A DNA stretch of 9,606 nucleotides from Spirochaetota bacterium (lineage in GTDB: Bacteria; Spirochaetota; JAGLSM01; JAKPMW01), in assembly GCA_029548715.1 (NCBI GenBank), contig JAKPMW010000260.1:1-9606 (forward strand), given 5' to 3'. The notes beneath the pieces were generated by a model, which searched no databases, was not told the DNA's origin, and saw only the letters and a list, made by a program, of their open reading frames with translations. Both the position numbers and the translations under genes were made by a program. Each line of letters begins with the position of its first letter. Positions within the stretch are counted from its first letter, which is position 1. Of the stretch, positions 1-6,176 are shown piece after piece.

Positions 1-1037
1 GGAAGACCTGCGACACCTGGTTTGCCTGTCTGGGTCAAAATGGGAGTTCGTTTATGCGGGCCCTTGTCTTTGGTGACCGCTCGGGTCTGACCCGGGAAGA
101 AAAGGAGGACTTTGCTGCAGCCGGGATTATCCATGTGATGGCGGTTTCGGGGATGCACATTGCCGTTGCCAGCGCGGTTTTTCTCGCGCTCCTGAGTCTG
201 GCAGGGGTGGGAAGACGTCTGGCCTGGCCCCTGGTGTTTGTCCTGCTTCTCCTGTATGCAGGTCTCTGTGACTGGACGCCCTCTGTGATGAGGGCCGTCT
301 GCATGCTCGGCCTGATGGGTCTGTGCGGCTATTTCCGCTCTTCGGTTCCGGTCCTGGATGTCCTGTTGCTCACCGGCCTGATCCTGTTCATCGAAGACAG
401 GGATGTGATCCGCCAGCCCGGTTTTTTGCTTTCATTTTTTGCCACGGGCGGGATCATCCTCCTTGCGCGCCCCCTTTCGGGGGTTTTGCGCTGGCTGCGG
501 GTTCCCGGCTGGCTGGCAACGACCCTGGGGGTTTCGCTTGCGGCACAGCTTGCGGTTGTTCCACTTTTAGCCATGTTTTTTGGCCGGATCTCGCTTGTCT
601 CTCCTCTGGCAAACTGCGTTTTTGTTCCCGTGATCCTCTCTGTTCAGGCGCTTGGCATGGTTCTGCCGCTTGTTGCCTGGCTGGGCGCAGACGAATTTGT
701 CCTGTCTTTTTTTGGAACAGTCCTCGACGCGTTGTTTGCGGCAATTCATGAGACAGCCAGTCTCCCCTGGGCTGTACTCGAGACCGGTGCGTTTCCCTGG
801 TGGGGCGTCCTGGCGTATACTTGTCTGATACTCGCCGTCATCAAGGGGTCCGAATGTGTTGTCCATAAACGCCGAAAAGATCGAGGGCTTGCTCTCGCCG
901 CGCAGGTTGCAGGCCTTCTTACGCGAACGGGGCCTGACGGCCAGGCATGGGCTGGGACAGAATTTTCTCGTCAGCCGGCAGGTGCTCGAACGGATTGTCG
1001 GCGCGGCGCAGGTCACACCCGGCGAAGATGTGCTTGA
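1..1037 (+). CDS. comEC: ComEC/Rec2-family DNA-uptake channel protein, 3' part only
   Basis: Partial: the frame is open from the window's first in-frame codon (position 3), and the residues before Met at 54 already match the family, so the true start lies upstream. The family forms the inner-membrane channel that takes up single-stranded DNA during natural transformation. Family hallmarks are visible: a GDRSGLT segment (codons at about 75-95) followed by HVMAVSGMHI (about 132-161), the conserved start of the competence domain. Several strongly hydrophobic stretches to about 840 look like membrane helices. No metallo-beta-lactamase domain follows, so this is a short form. The last roughly 60 codons overlap rsmA in another frame and read as arginine-rich, low-hydrophobicity sequence; they are probably an unconstrained tail, or an indel hides an earlier stop. 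The membrane part is assigned with good confidence, the exact C-terminus is not. Confidence 0.88.
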   Translation, partial: KTCDTWFACLGQNGSSFMRALVFGDRSGLTREEKEDFAAAGIIHVMAVSGMHIAVASAVFLALLSLAGVGRRLAWPLVFVLLLLYAGLCDWTPSVMRAVCMLGLMGLCGYFRSSVPVLDVLLLTGLILFIEDRDVIRQPGFLLSFFATGGIILLARPLSGVLRWLRVPGWLATTLGVSLAAQLAVVPLLAMFFGRISLVSPLANCVFVPVILSVQALGMVLPLVAWLGADEFVLSFFGTVLDALFAAIHETASLPWAVLETGAFPWWGVLAYTCLILAVIKGSECVVHKRRKDRGLALAAQVAGLLTRTGPDGQAWAGTEFSRQPAGARTDCRRGAGHTRRRCA

Positions 1038-1839
1038 GATCGGACCCGGACTCGGCTTTCTCACGTATTTCCTGCTCCAGGCCGGTGCCCGGGTGCGGGC
1101 ATACGAAACGGATGCCGGATTGGCGGACTGGCTCGAGGAGGCTTTTGGCGGGCAGAGGGATTTTTCACTTGTCCGCGGTGATTTTCTCCAGGCTGACTGC
1201 AGCATGTATAGCGGCGTGCAGGACGGGGCCGACCAGCCAGGTGATGGCGGGCAGGCTGTCAGGGGTCAGACTCCAATTGCATCTGCCCGAGTCATAGCGA
1301 ATTTGCCCTACAGTATTACAACCCCGGTGTTTGAGCGGCTTTTTGCCCTTCCGGCCATTACTGAAATCATCGTCATGATTCAGAGGCAGGTTGCCGAGCG
1401 TGTTGTTGCACAACCGGGAACCAGGGAATACGGTGCGCTGACTCTTTTTGCCGGATTTCATGCCCGGCCTGAACTGCTCTTTCATGTCTCTCCGGGCAAT
1501 TTTCATCCCGCACCCTCGGTGTATTCATCCGTCATCAGGCTGCGGATGCGGGAGACGAGACCTCTTGCCGGTGAGGCGGCCCTGCTCTTTTTCGCCCTGG
1601 TTCGGGCAGTCTTTTCGTCACGGCGCAAGGTCCTGCGCAACAGCCTGCGGGAGTCTCCGTTTTGCGGGCTTGATCCCGCCCAGGCTGACCGGCTGCTTGA
1701 GGCTTCAGGCATCAGCGGGGGGATCAGGGGCGAGCAGCTTGACATGGATGCCTTTGCCGGAATGGCCCTGGCCTGGGAGGCCAGTGATCTTCCCCGTCCC
1801 CGCCGGAAGCAGGGGAGAGCCCATGAAGCTGGGGATTGA
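856..1839 (+). CDS. rsmA: 16S rRNA (adenine1518-N6/adenine1519-N6)-dimethyltransferase
   Basis: RsmA (KsgA) uses S-adenosylmethionine to dimethylate two adjacent adenines near the 3' end of 16S rRNA, a late 30S maturation step. Visible motifs: GLGQNFLV (residues 32-39), the SAM-binding EIGPGLGFLT (61-70), acidic E84 in YETD, GDFL (108-111) and the catalytic NLPY (149-152). The start is GTG at 856 with AAGGGG at 843-848; an in-frame stop at 826-828 leaves only this GTG or the adjacent TTG. At 327 residues it is longer than the usual 260-290. The excess sits in a glycine/glutamine-rich insertion at about 115-143, between GDFL and NLPY, and in a charged C-terminal tail (about 308-327). It overlaps comEC upstream by 182 nt and mutY downstream by 17 nt, which suggests co-transcription. 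Confidence 0.96.
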   Translation: MLSINAEKIEGLLSPRRLQAFLRERGLTARHGLGQNFLVSRQVLERIVGAAQVTPGEDVLEIGPGLGFLTYFLLQAGARVRAYETDAGLADWLEEAFGGQRDFSLVRGDFLQADCSMYSGVQDGADQPGDGGQAVRGQTPIASARVIANLPYSITTPVFERLFALPAITEIIVMIQRQVAERVVAQPGTREYGALTLFAGFHARPELLFHVSPGNFHPAPSVYSSVIRLRMRETRPLAGEAALLFFALVRAVFSSRRKVLRNSLRESPFCGLDPAQADRLLEASGISGGIRGEQLDMDAFAGMALAWEASDLPRPRRKQGRAHEAGD

Positions 1840-2878
1840 TCCCGCAGCCATTCACGCCCTTGCGGCCTGGTTTCGTGATCATGGGAGGCCTTATCATTTT
1901 CGCAGGCATCCGACACCCTACTCGGTCTGGATCCTTGAGGTGATGTCCCAGCAGACGCAGATTGCTCGGGCTGAGGAGCGTCACCGGCGCTGGCTTGAGC
2001 GTTTTCCCGACATCCGGACGCTGGCCGCTGCGGGCGAAGAAGAGGTATTGCGGGAGTGGGAAGGTCTCGGATATTACAGCCGGGCACGAAACATCCATCG
2101 TGCTGCCTGCCAGGTTATGGATGCCGGAGGAGAAATGCCGACAACCCGGGATGGTCTGCTTTCCCTTCCCGGAATCGGGGCCTATACAGCGGCCTCCATT
2201 GCCTCGATTGTCCATGGCGAGCCTGTCGCTGCGGTTGATGCCAATGTTCGCCGTGTCCTGCGCCGGGTGTTTGCCGCCCCTGATCTGGCTGATGGCCGGA
2301 TAGAAACCTTGCTTGCAGGGGCGTTCGAACACGAACCGGCCGGGGTGATCAATGAGGCCCTGATGGAGCTTGGGGAGCAGCTCTGCCGCAAGACCCGCCC
2401 CCGCTGTCTTGAGTGTCCGCTGGCGGAGGGCTGTCTGGCCTGCAGGTCAGGCAGGACGGAACTTGAGCGGCAGAAACCGGGGAGCGGGCGCACCCGGCTC
2501 TCAATCGCGGTGGCCTGCCTGCGCTGCAGGGGGCGGTATCTGGTCGAGGAGGCTCCGCAGGGTGAACTCTGGGCTGGCCTCTGGCGGTTTCCCTGCCGCA
2601 TCATCGGGCAGGAAGAGGATCCCGAGGCGGTGGTCCGGCAGCTTGGCGCAGAACGCGGGCTACGGCTTGGCTCGCTGCAGCCTCTCGGCGGGAAATATAC
2701 CGGCGGGCATACGCGCTATAGCATTCACCTGCTTCCGTATTGCGGCAGCGCCCGGCGCGCTCTGCGCGCTGGGGGGGCCGGGGACTGGATTGATCCCCGG
2801 GAAGATGGGGGCCGGACCTTCCCGACGCTTTTCAGACGCCTTCTTGAGGCCCTCCCGGTAAAGGATCGCAAGGACTGA
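1823..2878 (+). CDS. mutY: A/G-specific adenine DNA glycosylase
   Basis: MutY removes adenine mispaired with 8-oxoguanine, the base-excision step that prevents G:C to T:A mutations. The 351-residue product has the expected layout. E39 lies in LEVMSQQTQ (the catalytic Glu region), the helix-hairpin-helix is LPGIGAYTA (115-123), and D139 is the conserved Asp in VDANVRR. A complete [4Fe-4S] cluster motif follows: C188-X6-C195-X2-C198-X5-C204. The C-terminal third (from about 225) matches the NUDIX-like domain that reads 8-oxoguanine, with WAGLWRFPC and HTRYSIH segments. The frame is open much further upstream (to 1448), but family alignment and the AGGGGAG at 1811-1817 choose ATG 1823. It overlaps the end of rsmA by 17 nt, so translational coupling is likely. 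Confidence 0.96.
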   Translation: MKLGIDPAAIHALAAWFRDHGRPYHFRRHPTPYSVWILEVMSQQTQIARAEERHRRWLERFPDIRTLAAAGEEEVLREWEGLGYYSRARNIHRAACQVMDAGGEMPTTRDGLLSLPGIGAYTAASIASIVHGEPVAAVDANVRRVLRRVFAAPDLADGRIETLLAGAFEHEPAGVINEALMELGEQLCRKTRPRCLECPLAEGCLACRSGRTELERQKPGSGRTRLSIAVACLRCRGRYLVEEAPQGELWAGLWRFPCRIIGQEEDPEAVVRQLGAERGLRLGSLQPLGGKYTGGHTRYSIHLLPYCGSARRALRAGGAGDWIDPREDGGRTFPTLFRRLLEALPVKDRKD

Positions 2879-2959
2879 GGGAGCGTTCGTGCGTGCAGGA
2901 TCCACTGTTCCGCCTGATACCTTGCCGGGGATGCGCAGCGGGTCGCCGACGGTTGGTTC

Positions 2960-2991
2960 TTTTTTTTGGCAATCCGATTGTTTGCCAAAAA
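2960..2991. terminator. Stem-loop between convergent mutY and lipoprotein genes, possible terminator
   Basis: An inverted repeat has arms TTTTTGGCAA (2963-2972) and TTGCCAAAAA (2982-2991) around a 9-nt loop. It sits in the 119-bp gap where the two genes converge, and a T8 run spans 2960-2967. The position suits a bidirectional terminator, but the T and A tracts are paired inside the stem and no free T tract follows the hairpin on either strand. Termination is therefore only inferred. Confidence 0.35.
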
Positions 2992-2997
2992 TCCGGC

Positions 2998-4083
2998 TCA
3001 GGGCATGACCCCCGGGAGAGGTGTGCTGAGCAGTTCCGCTTCGCCCGAGCGGATCACCACCGGGATCATGGCCGGGGTCGGGCGATGGGCCCCCTGGGGT
3101 AAAAACCGTGTTCCAAATATTGATGAATAGACTGTCTCGCCTGCCAGGGCAGAGCGCAGGGTGTCGGGTTCGGGACGGGCACTTTTGAGGGAGATGGAAA
3201 CAAGCATGACGCTGTCATACGCCAGGGCTGCTTCAATGGTCATCTCACGGCCAAACCGGCTGTAATAAATATCCGAGATGCGGCGGGTGAGACTTGAGAG
3301 CCTGTCATGGATCGCCGTGGCCGGACAGGCCACGCCCTCGGCTTCGGGAAGCAGCCTGAATGAAGGATGCAGGGCCCGGCTGGTCGTGATCAGGGGAGCG
3401 GTGTTTCCGCTGGCCCTGATTGTGCGGATCAGGGCGGGCAGTGCAGCGGCCGGTTTGAGCAGGACAAGGGCTGTCCGCCCGCCGGGGCCAGGGAGCGCGG
3501 CATCCCTGGGAAGCACAGTAAGGAGCCCGGTCCTCTGTTCCCGCCCTGCCCAGGCGACCAGCTCGCGTGCGACCTCCTCCTCCCAGGGATGATCGCCCGG
3601 GACGACAAGGGCACCCCCGGGAGCGAGCTGGGAGATCAGTCGCCAGATGACACGTGCTTCTTCCAGCGGGTTGACGGCGTTCATGAAAAACCAGTCCCGG
3701 CGGGTGTTTCCGTCATCCGGAACATGGGTCAGTGAGATGACAGGAATCCGGGCCTCGCCGGAAAAGGGCAGCAGGACCGCGGAGAGCTGCCTGCTCCCGC
3801 TGATCAGGACGGAGGCACCAGTCTGGCGGATCTTCTCAAGGATGGCAGGTTGCAGCTCGGGGCCGGAGGCGGGCAGGTCAAGCGAGACAAGCCGGAGCGG
3901 GATTCCGCCCAGCCCATCCCGTGAGTTGAGCTCTTCCACGGCAAACGTCAGGCCACGCTGGACCGATGCACTGTCCTCGCCCTCAAGGGAGAGAGAGAGG
4001 ATGGTCAGTCTCTCTCCGCTACTGCAGGCGGTGCTGCATGCCAGCAGGCACAACCACAGCGCAATCTGTCTTGATCCAAACAT
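2998..4083 (-). CDS. Predicted lipoprotein, type 1 periplasmic-binding fold (branched-chain amino acid binding-like)
   Basis: A 361-residue product starting at ATG 4083; the frame also offers GTG 4101, which lacks a properly spaced ribosome-binding site. The N-terminus looks like a lipoprotein signal: R5, a hydrophobic core at 7-15, then LLAC (C16) or STAC (C20) as lipid-attachment cysteine. The rest resembles the LivJ/Peripla_BP_6 family: an early RGLTFAVEELNSRDG segment, where the family typically has a G-x-x-x-A-x-x-x-x-N helix, a middle SVLISGSRQ/IPVISLTH region, and a late AALAYDSVML helix where the family usually has YDA. Such proteins capture amino acids, amides or urea for ABC importers, or act as sensors. 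No permease or ATPase gene is nearby, so the ligand and partner are unknown. It lies downstream of arcC on the same strand, behind a terminator. Confidence 0.8.
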   Translation of the reverse strand: MFGSRQIALWLCLLACSTACSSGERLTILSLSLEGEDSASVQRGLTFAVEELNSRDGLGGIPLRLVSLDLPASGPELQPAILEKIRQTGASVLISGSRQLSAVLLPFSGEARIPVISLTHVPDDGNTRRDWFFMNAVNPLEEARVIWRLISQLAPGGALVVPGDHPWEEEVARELVAWAGREQRTGLLTVLPRDAALPGPGGRTALVLLKPAAALPALIRTIRASGNTAPLITTSRALHPSFRLLPEAEGVACPATAIHDRLSSLTRRISDIYYSRFGREMTIEAALAYDSVMLVSISLKSARPEPDTLRSALAGETVYSSIFGTRFLPQGAHRPTPAMIPVVIRSGEAELLSTPLPGVMP

Positions 4084-4089
4084 GGCTTT

Positions 4090-4098
4090 AGTATACCA
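4090..4098 (-). promoter_or_regulatory. Extended -10 promoter of the lipoprotein gene
   Basis: On the minus strand TGGTATACT (4098 down to 4090) is an extended -10 (TG-N-TATACT). No -35 match is visible at the usual spacing, as is common for extended -10 promoters. The distance to ATG 4083 is six bases, so transcription should begin at or next to the start codon, and no ribosome-binding site fits between. It lies just downstream of the arcC terminator, where a new promoter is expected. Inferred from pattern only. Confidence 0.5.
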
Positions 4099-4145
4099 CA
4101 CTCCACAGAGCCCGGATATGGGGTCTGGTGCAGCGTGCAGGCTGG

Positions 4146-4180
4146 ATAAAAAGCAACACCCCCGGATCCCGGGGGTGTTG
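4146..4180 (-). terminator. Rho-independent terminator of arcC
   Basis: A perfect 12-bp inverted repeat (arms CAACACCCCCGG at 4154-4165 and CCGGGGGTGTTG at 4169-4180) with a 3-nt loop. Read on the minus strand it is followed by CTTTTTAT (T5 at 4152-4148). It begins about 20 nt after the arcC stop, separating arcC from the lipoprotein gene. Confidence 0.9.
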
Positions 4181-4199
4181 TGCAGCAGGGAAAACCGGA

Positions 4200-5156
4200 T
4201 TATTTTGTAAAATGGGTTCCTGTTTTTCCGGCCAAGGCCTCGCGTGCTTTTTCAAGCGAGGTGATGATGGCGCCCTCTCCGCCCCAGCGGACGAAGTCGA
4301 CTGCGGCCAGCACCTTGGGGCCCATTGAGCCACCCGGGAATTCGCCGGACTTGTGCATCTTTTCAGCCTCGTCGCTGGTCAGCTTGTCAAGCCACTTTTG
4401 CTCGGGCTTGCCGTAGTTGATGGCCACCTTTTCAACGTCGGTCAGGATCATCAGGTAGTCCGCGTCCACCTTCTTGGCAAGCAGGGCGGCTGTGTAATCC
4501 TTGTCGATGACCGCGTCAATCCCTTCGCACTCGCCGTCCGGCTTGCGCACAACCGGGATCCCGCCACCACCGCAGGAGATGACAACAACGTGATTGTCAA
4601 GCAACTGGGTGATGGAGTCGATCTCGACGATATCCTGGGGTTTGGGCGAACAGACCACCCGGCGCCAGGGCTTGGGTTTTTCGGGGGCTACTTCCTTCAT
4701 CGTGTACCCGTTGGTTTTGGCGACGGCATCCGCCTCTTCCTTTGAGTAAAACGAGCCAACCGGCTTGGTCGGATTTTGAAAGGCCGGGTCGTCCTTGTCG
4801 ACGACGACCTGGGTTACCACGGTGCAGACAGGAACGGGCGCCCCGCGGAGCTTGAGGAGGTGGTACTGCAGGCGGGTCTGGAGAAGGTAGCCGATCTGGC
4901 CCTGGGTCATCGCTCCGCAGATACGCATGGGCTGCTCGGGAACCGAATCGGAAGCGGCAGCCATCTGGGTCATGATCGTACCGACCTGGGGCCCGTTGCC
5001 GTGGGTGATCACTACCTTGTAGCGGCTTTCGATAAGATGTGCGATCTGCTGGGCAGTGATATCGATGTTTTTGAACTGATCTTCGTAGGATCCCTTGGAG
5101 TTGGACGGCTGGATGCCGTTTCCGCCGAGGGCAAGAACGACGACACGCTTGCTCAT
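4200..5156 (-). CDS. arcC: Carbamate kinase
   Basis: Carbamate kinase transfers the phosphate of carbamoyl phosphate to ADP, giving ATP plus carbamate, which breaks down to ammonia and CO2; it is usually the last, energy-yielding step of arginine, agmatine or purine-derived catabolism. The 318 residues match the usual 300-320 length and carry the amino-acid-kinase motifs: LALGGNGI (8-15; the family more often has GGNA), HGNGPQVG (52-59), ISCGGGGIPV (192-201), DKDYTAALLA (217-226), LTDVEKV (237-243) and FPGGSMGPK (272-280). The start is ATG 5156 with GAGGT nine bases upstream. It has its own promoter and terminator, so it looks monocistronic; arginine deiminase and ornithine carbamoyltransferase genes are not in the window. 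Asn and Ile codons in the first 55 residues are all AAC and ATC, unlike mutY, which hints at high expression. Confidence 0.97.
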   Translation of the reverse strand: MSKRVVVLALGGNGIQPSNSKGSYEDQFKNIDITAQQIAHLIESRYKVVITHGNGPQVGTIMTQMAAASDSVPEQPMRICGAMTQGQIGYLLQTRLQYHLLKLRGAPVPVCTVVTQVVVDKDDPAFQNPTKPVGSFYSKEEADAVAKTNGYTMKEVAPEKPKPWRRVVCSPKPQDIVEIDSITQLLDNHVVVISCGGGGIPVVRKPDGECEGIDAVIDKDYTAALLAKKVDADYLMILTDVEKVAINYGKPEQKWLDKLTSDEAEKMHKSGEFPGGSMGPKVLAAVDFVRWGGEGAIITSLEKAREALAGKTGTHFTK

Positions 5157-5203
5157 TGTCTGATTACCTCATAGTGGACTGGTCTTGCTTGAACAGCAGA
5201 CTC

Positions 5204-5233
5204 AGTATAGCGGTTTTCCCCGATTTGCAGCAA
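5204..5233 (-). promoter_or_regulatory. arcC promoter
   Basis: On the minus strand TTGCTG (5233-5228), an 18-nt spacer and TATACT (5209-5204) make a reasonable sigma70-type promoter. The -10 is preceded by GC, giving the same GCTATACT block as the divergent truA promoter. It leaves a leader of roughly 40 nt before the arcC start. Confidence 0.6.
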
Positions 5234-5243
5234 GAGAAATCGC

Positions 5244-5270
5244 TTTGAGGGCCATGGGAGGCGCTATACT
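5244..5270 (+). promoter_or_regulatory. Probable truA promoter
   Basis: TATACT at 5265-5270, within GCTATACT, lies 26 bases before the truA start and just ahead of its GGAGG. The only -35-like match is TTTGAG/TTGAGG at 5244-5250, with a short 14-15-nt spacer, so the -35 is poor. The predicted transcript start near 5277 would give a leader of about 20 nt. Confidence 0.5.
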
Positions 5271-5296
5271 CAAGGCAGACACTCCGGAGGATGAGA

Positions 5297-6043
5297 ATGA
5301 GGAACATCAGGCTGGTATTGCAGTATGACGGCGGCCGCTACGAGGGCTGGCAGCGACTGGGGAGCGGAAGGGCCGGGAGGACCATTCAGGGCCTTCTTGA
5401 AGAGGCGCTTTCGGCAATGACAGGCGAGGTGATCGAGTTGACCGGATCGGGCCGGACTGACGCCGGTGCGCATGCCCTGGGCCAGGTGGCCAATTTTCAT
5501 ACCGGCTCAGCAATGAGTCTCCGGACAATGCAGGACTGGCTGGAGCGCGAGCTCCCGCGGGACATTGCCGTTTCCGGGATGGATGAGGTCGAGACGCGCT
5601 TTCATGCCAGGTACCATGCGCGCTTCAAGCGCTACGCCTACCGGATCGATACAGGACGGGTGCATGATGTCTTCATGCGACGCTATGCCCTGCACATTCC
5701 CCGCCCGCTTGACTGGGATGCCATGCGGCAGGCCGCAGACCTCCTCTGCGGGAAGCATGATTATACGAGCTTCACAAATGCCAGGATGAAGGACAAGTCC
5801 GCCGTGCGTGAACTCTTTTCAATACAGTTTGAAAAAACCGGCCAGCATGTGGATCTGGTTTTTTCGGGCGAGGGCTTTTTGCACAATATGGTCCGGATCA
5901 TGGCCGGGACCCTGCTTGAAACCGGGTATCAGAGGCTGGCTCCGGGCGAGATTCCCCGTATTCTGGCAGCCCGCGAGAGGCAGGCTGCCGGACCGATGCT
6001 GCCTGCACATCCCCTTGTGCTGCTTGAGGTCGGATACGAATAA
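5297..6043 (+). CDS. truA: tRNA pseudouridine(38-40) synthase
   Basis: TruA isomerises uridines 38-40 in the anticodon arm of many tRNAs to pseudouridine. The 248-residue product has the expected N-terminus (MRNIRLVLQYDG...GWQ, residues 1-19), the catalytic loop GSGRTDAGAHALGQ with D55 as the conserved catalytic Asp, an RYAYRI segment in the middle, and FLHNMVRIMAGTLLETG near the C-terminus. Two Met codons are possible. ATG 5291 directly abuts GGAGG (5286-5290), leaving no spacing, so ATG 5297 with a 6-nt spacer is preferred and matches the family's usual start. It is divergent from arcC and appears to be transcribed alone from its own TATACT promoter; a separate promoter serves gnd downstream. 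Confidence 0.97.
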   Translation: MRNIRLVLQYDGGRYEGWQRLGSGRAGRTIQGLLEEALSAMTGEVIELTGSGRTDAGAHALGQVANFHTGSAMSLRTMQDWLERELPRDIAVSGMDEVETRFHARYHARFKRYAYRIDTGRVHDVFMRRYALHIPRPLDWDAMRQAADLLCGKHDYTSFTNARMKDKSAVRELFSIQFEKTGQHVDLVFSGEGFLHNMVRIMAGTLLETGYQRLAPGEIPRILAARERQAAGPMLPAHPLVLLEVGYE

Positions 6044-6109
6044 GGCAGTTGCGTTGCGGCCTGCGGGAATCTACCATCTGGGGAGCAGGCAGAGAGCGGA
6101 GGTTGTTCT

Positions 6110-6138
6110 TTGTCAAAATATATAAAAAATAATATATT
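6110..6138 (+). promoter_or_regulatory. Strong sigma70-type promoter of gnd-zwf-pgl
   Basis: TTGTCA (6110-6115), exactly 17 nt, then TATATT (6133-6138): near-consensus -35 and -10 boxes. The block from 6113 to 6150 is strikingly AT-rich in an otherwise GC-rich window, which should ease melting. The predicted start near 6145 leaves about 30 nt before the gnd ATG, including its GGAGGG. Confidence 0.8.
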
Positions 6139-6176
6139 AGGAACAGAAGAAAACCGTGCGAGTGGAGGGAGCGAAA

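Noticed and set aside
816..821. TATACT within the end of comEC as a possible internal rsmA promoter
   Set aside because: No -35 match at usable spacing and no extended TG; the tight overlaps favour co-transcription, so a chance match is equally likely.
1448..1822. Upstream extension of the mutY frame to Met 1448
   Set aside because: The extra 125 residues overlap rsmA coding sequence and match nothing in MutY; ATG 1823 has a good ribosome-binding site and the family's N-terminus.
3647..4210. Plus-strand open frame of 187 codons opposite the lipoprotein gene
   Set aside because: Serine/arginine-rich composition typical of a shadow frame; it runs across the lipoprotein signal sequence and the arcC terminator.
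6059..6090. Inverted repeat GCCTGC/GCAGGC after truA as a terminator
   Set aside because: The loop is 20 nt, the stem only 6 bp, and no T tract follows directly; it does not support a terminator call.
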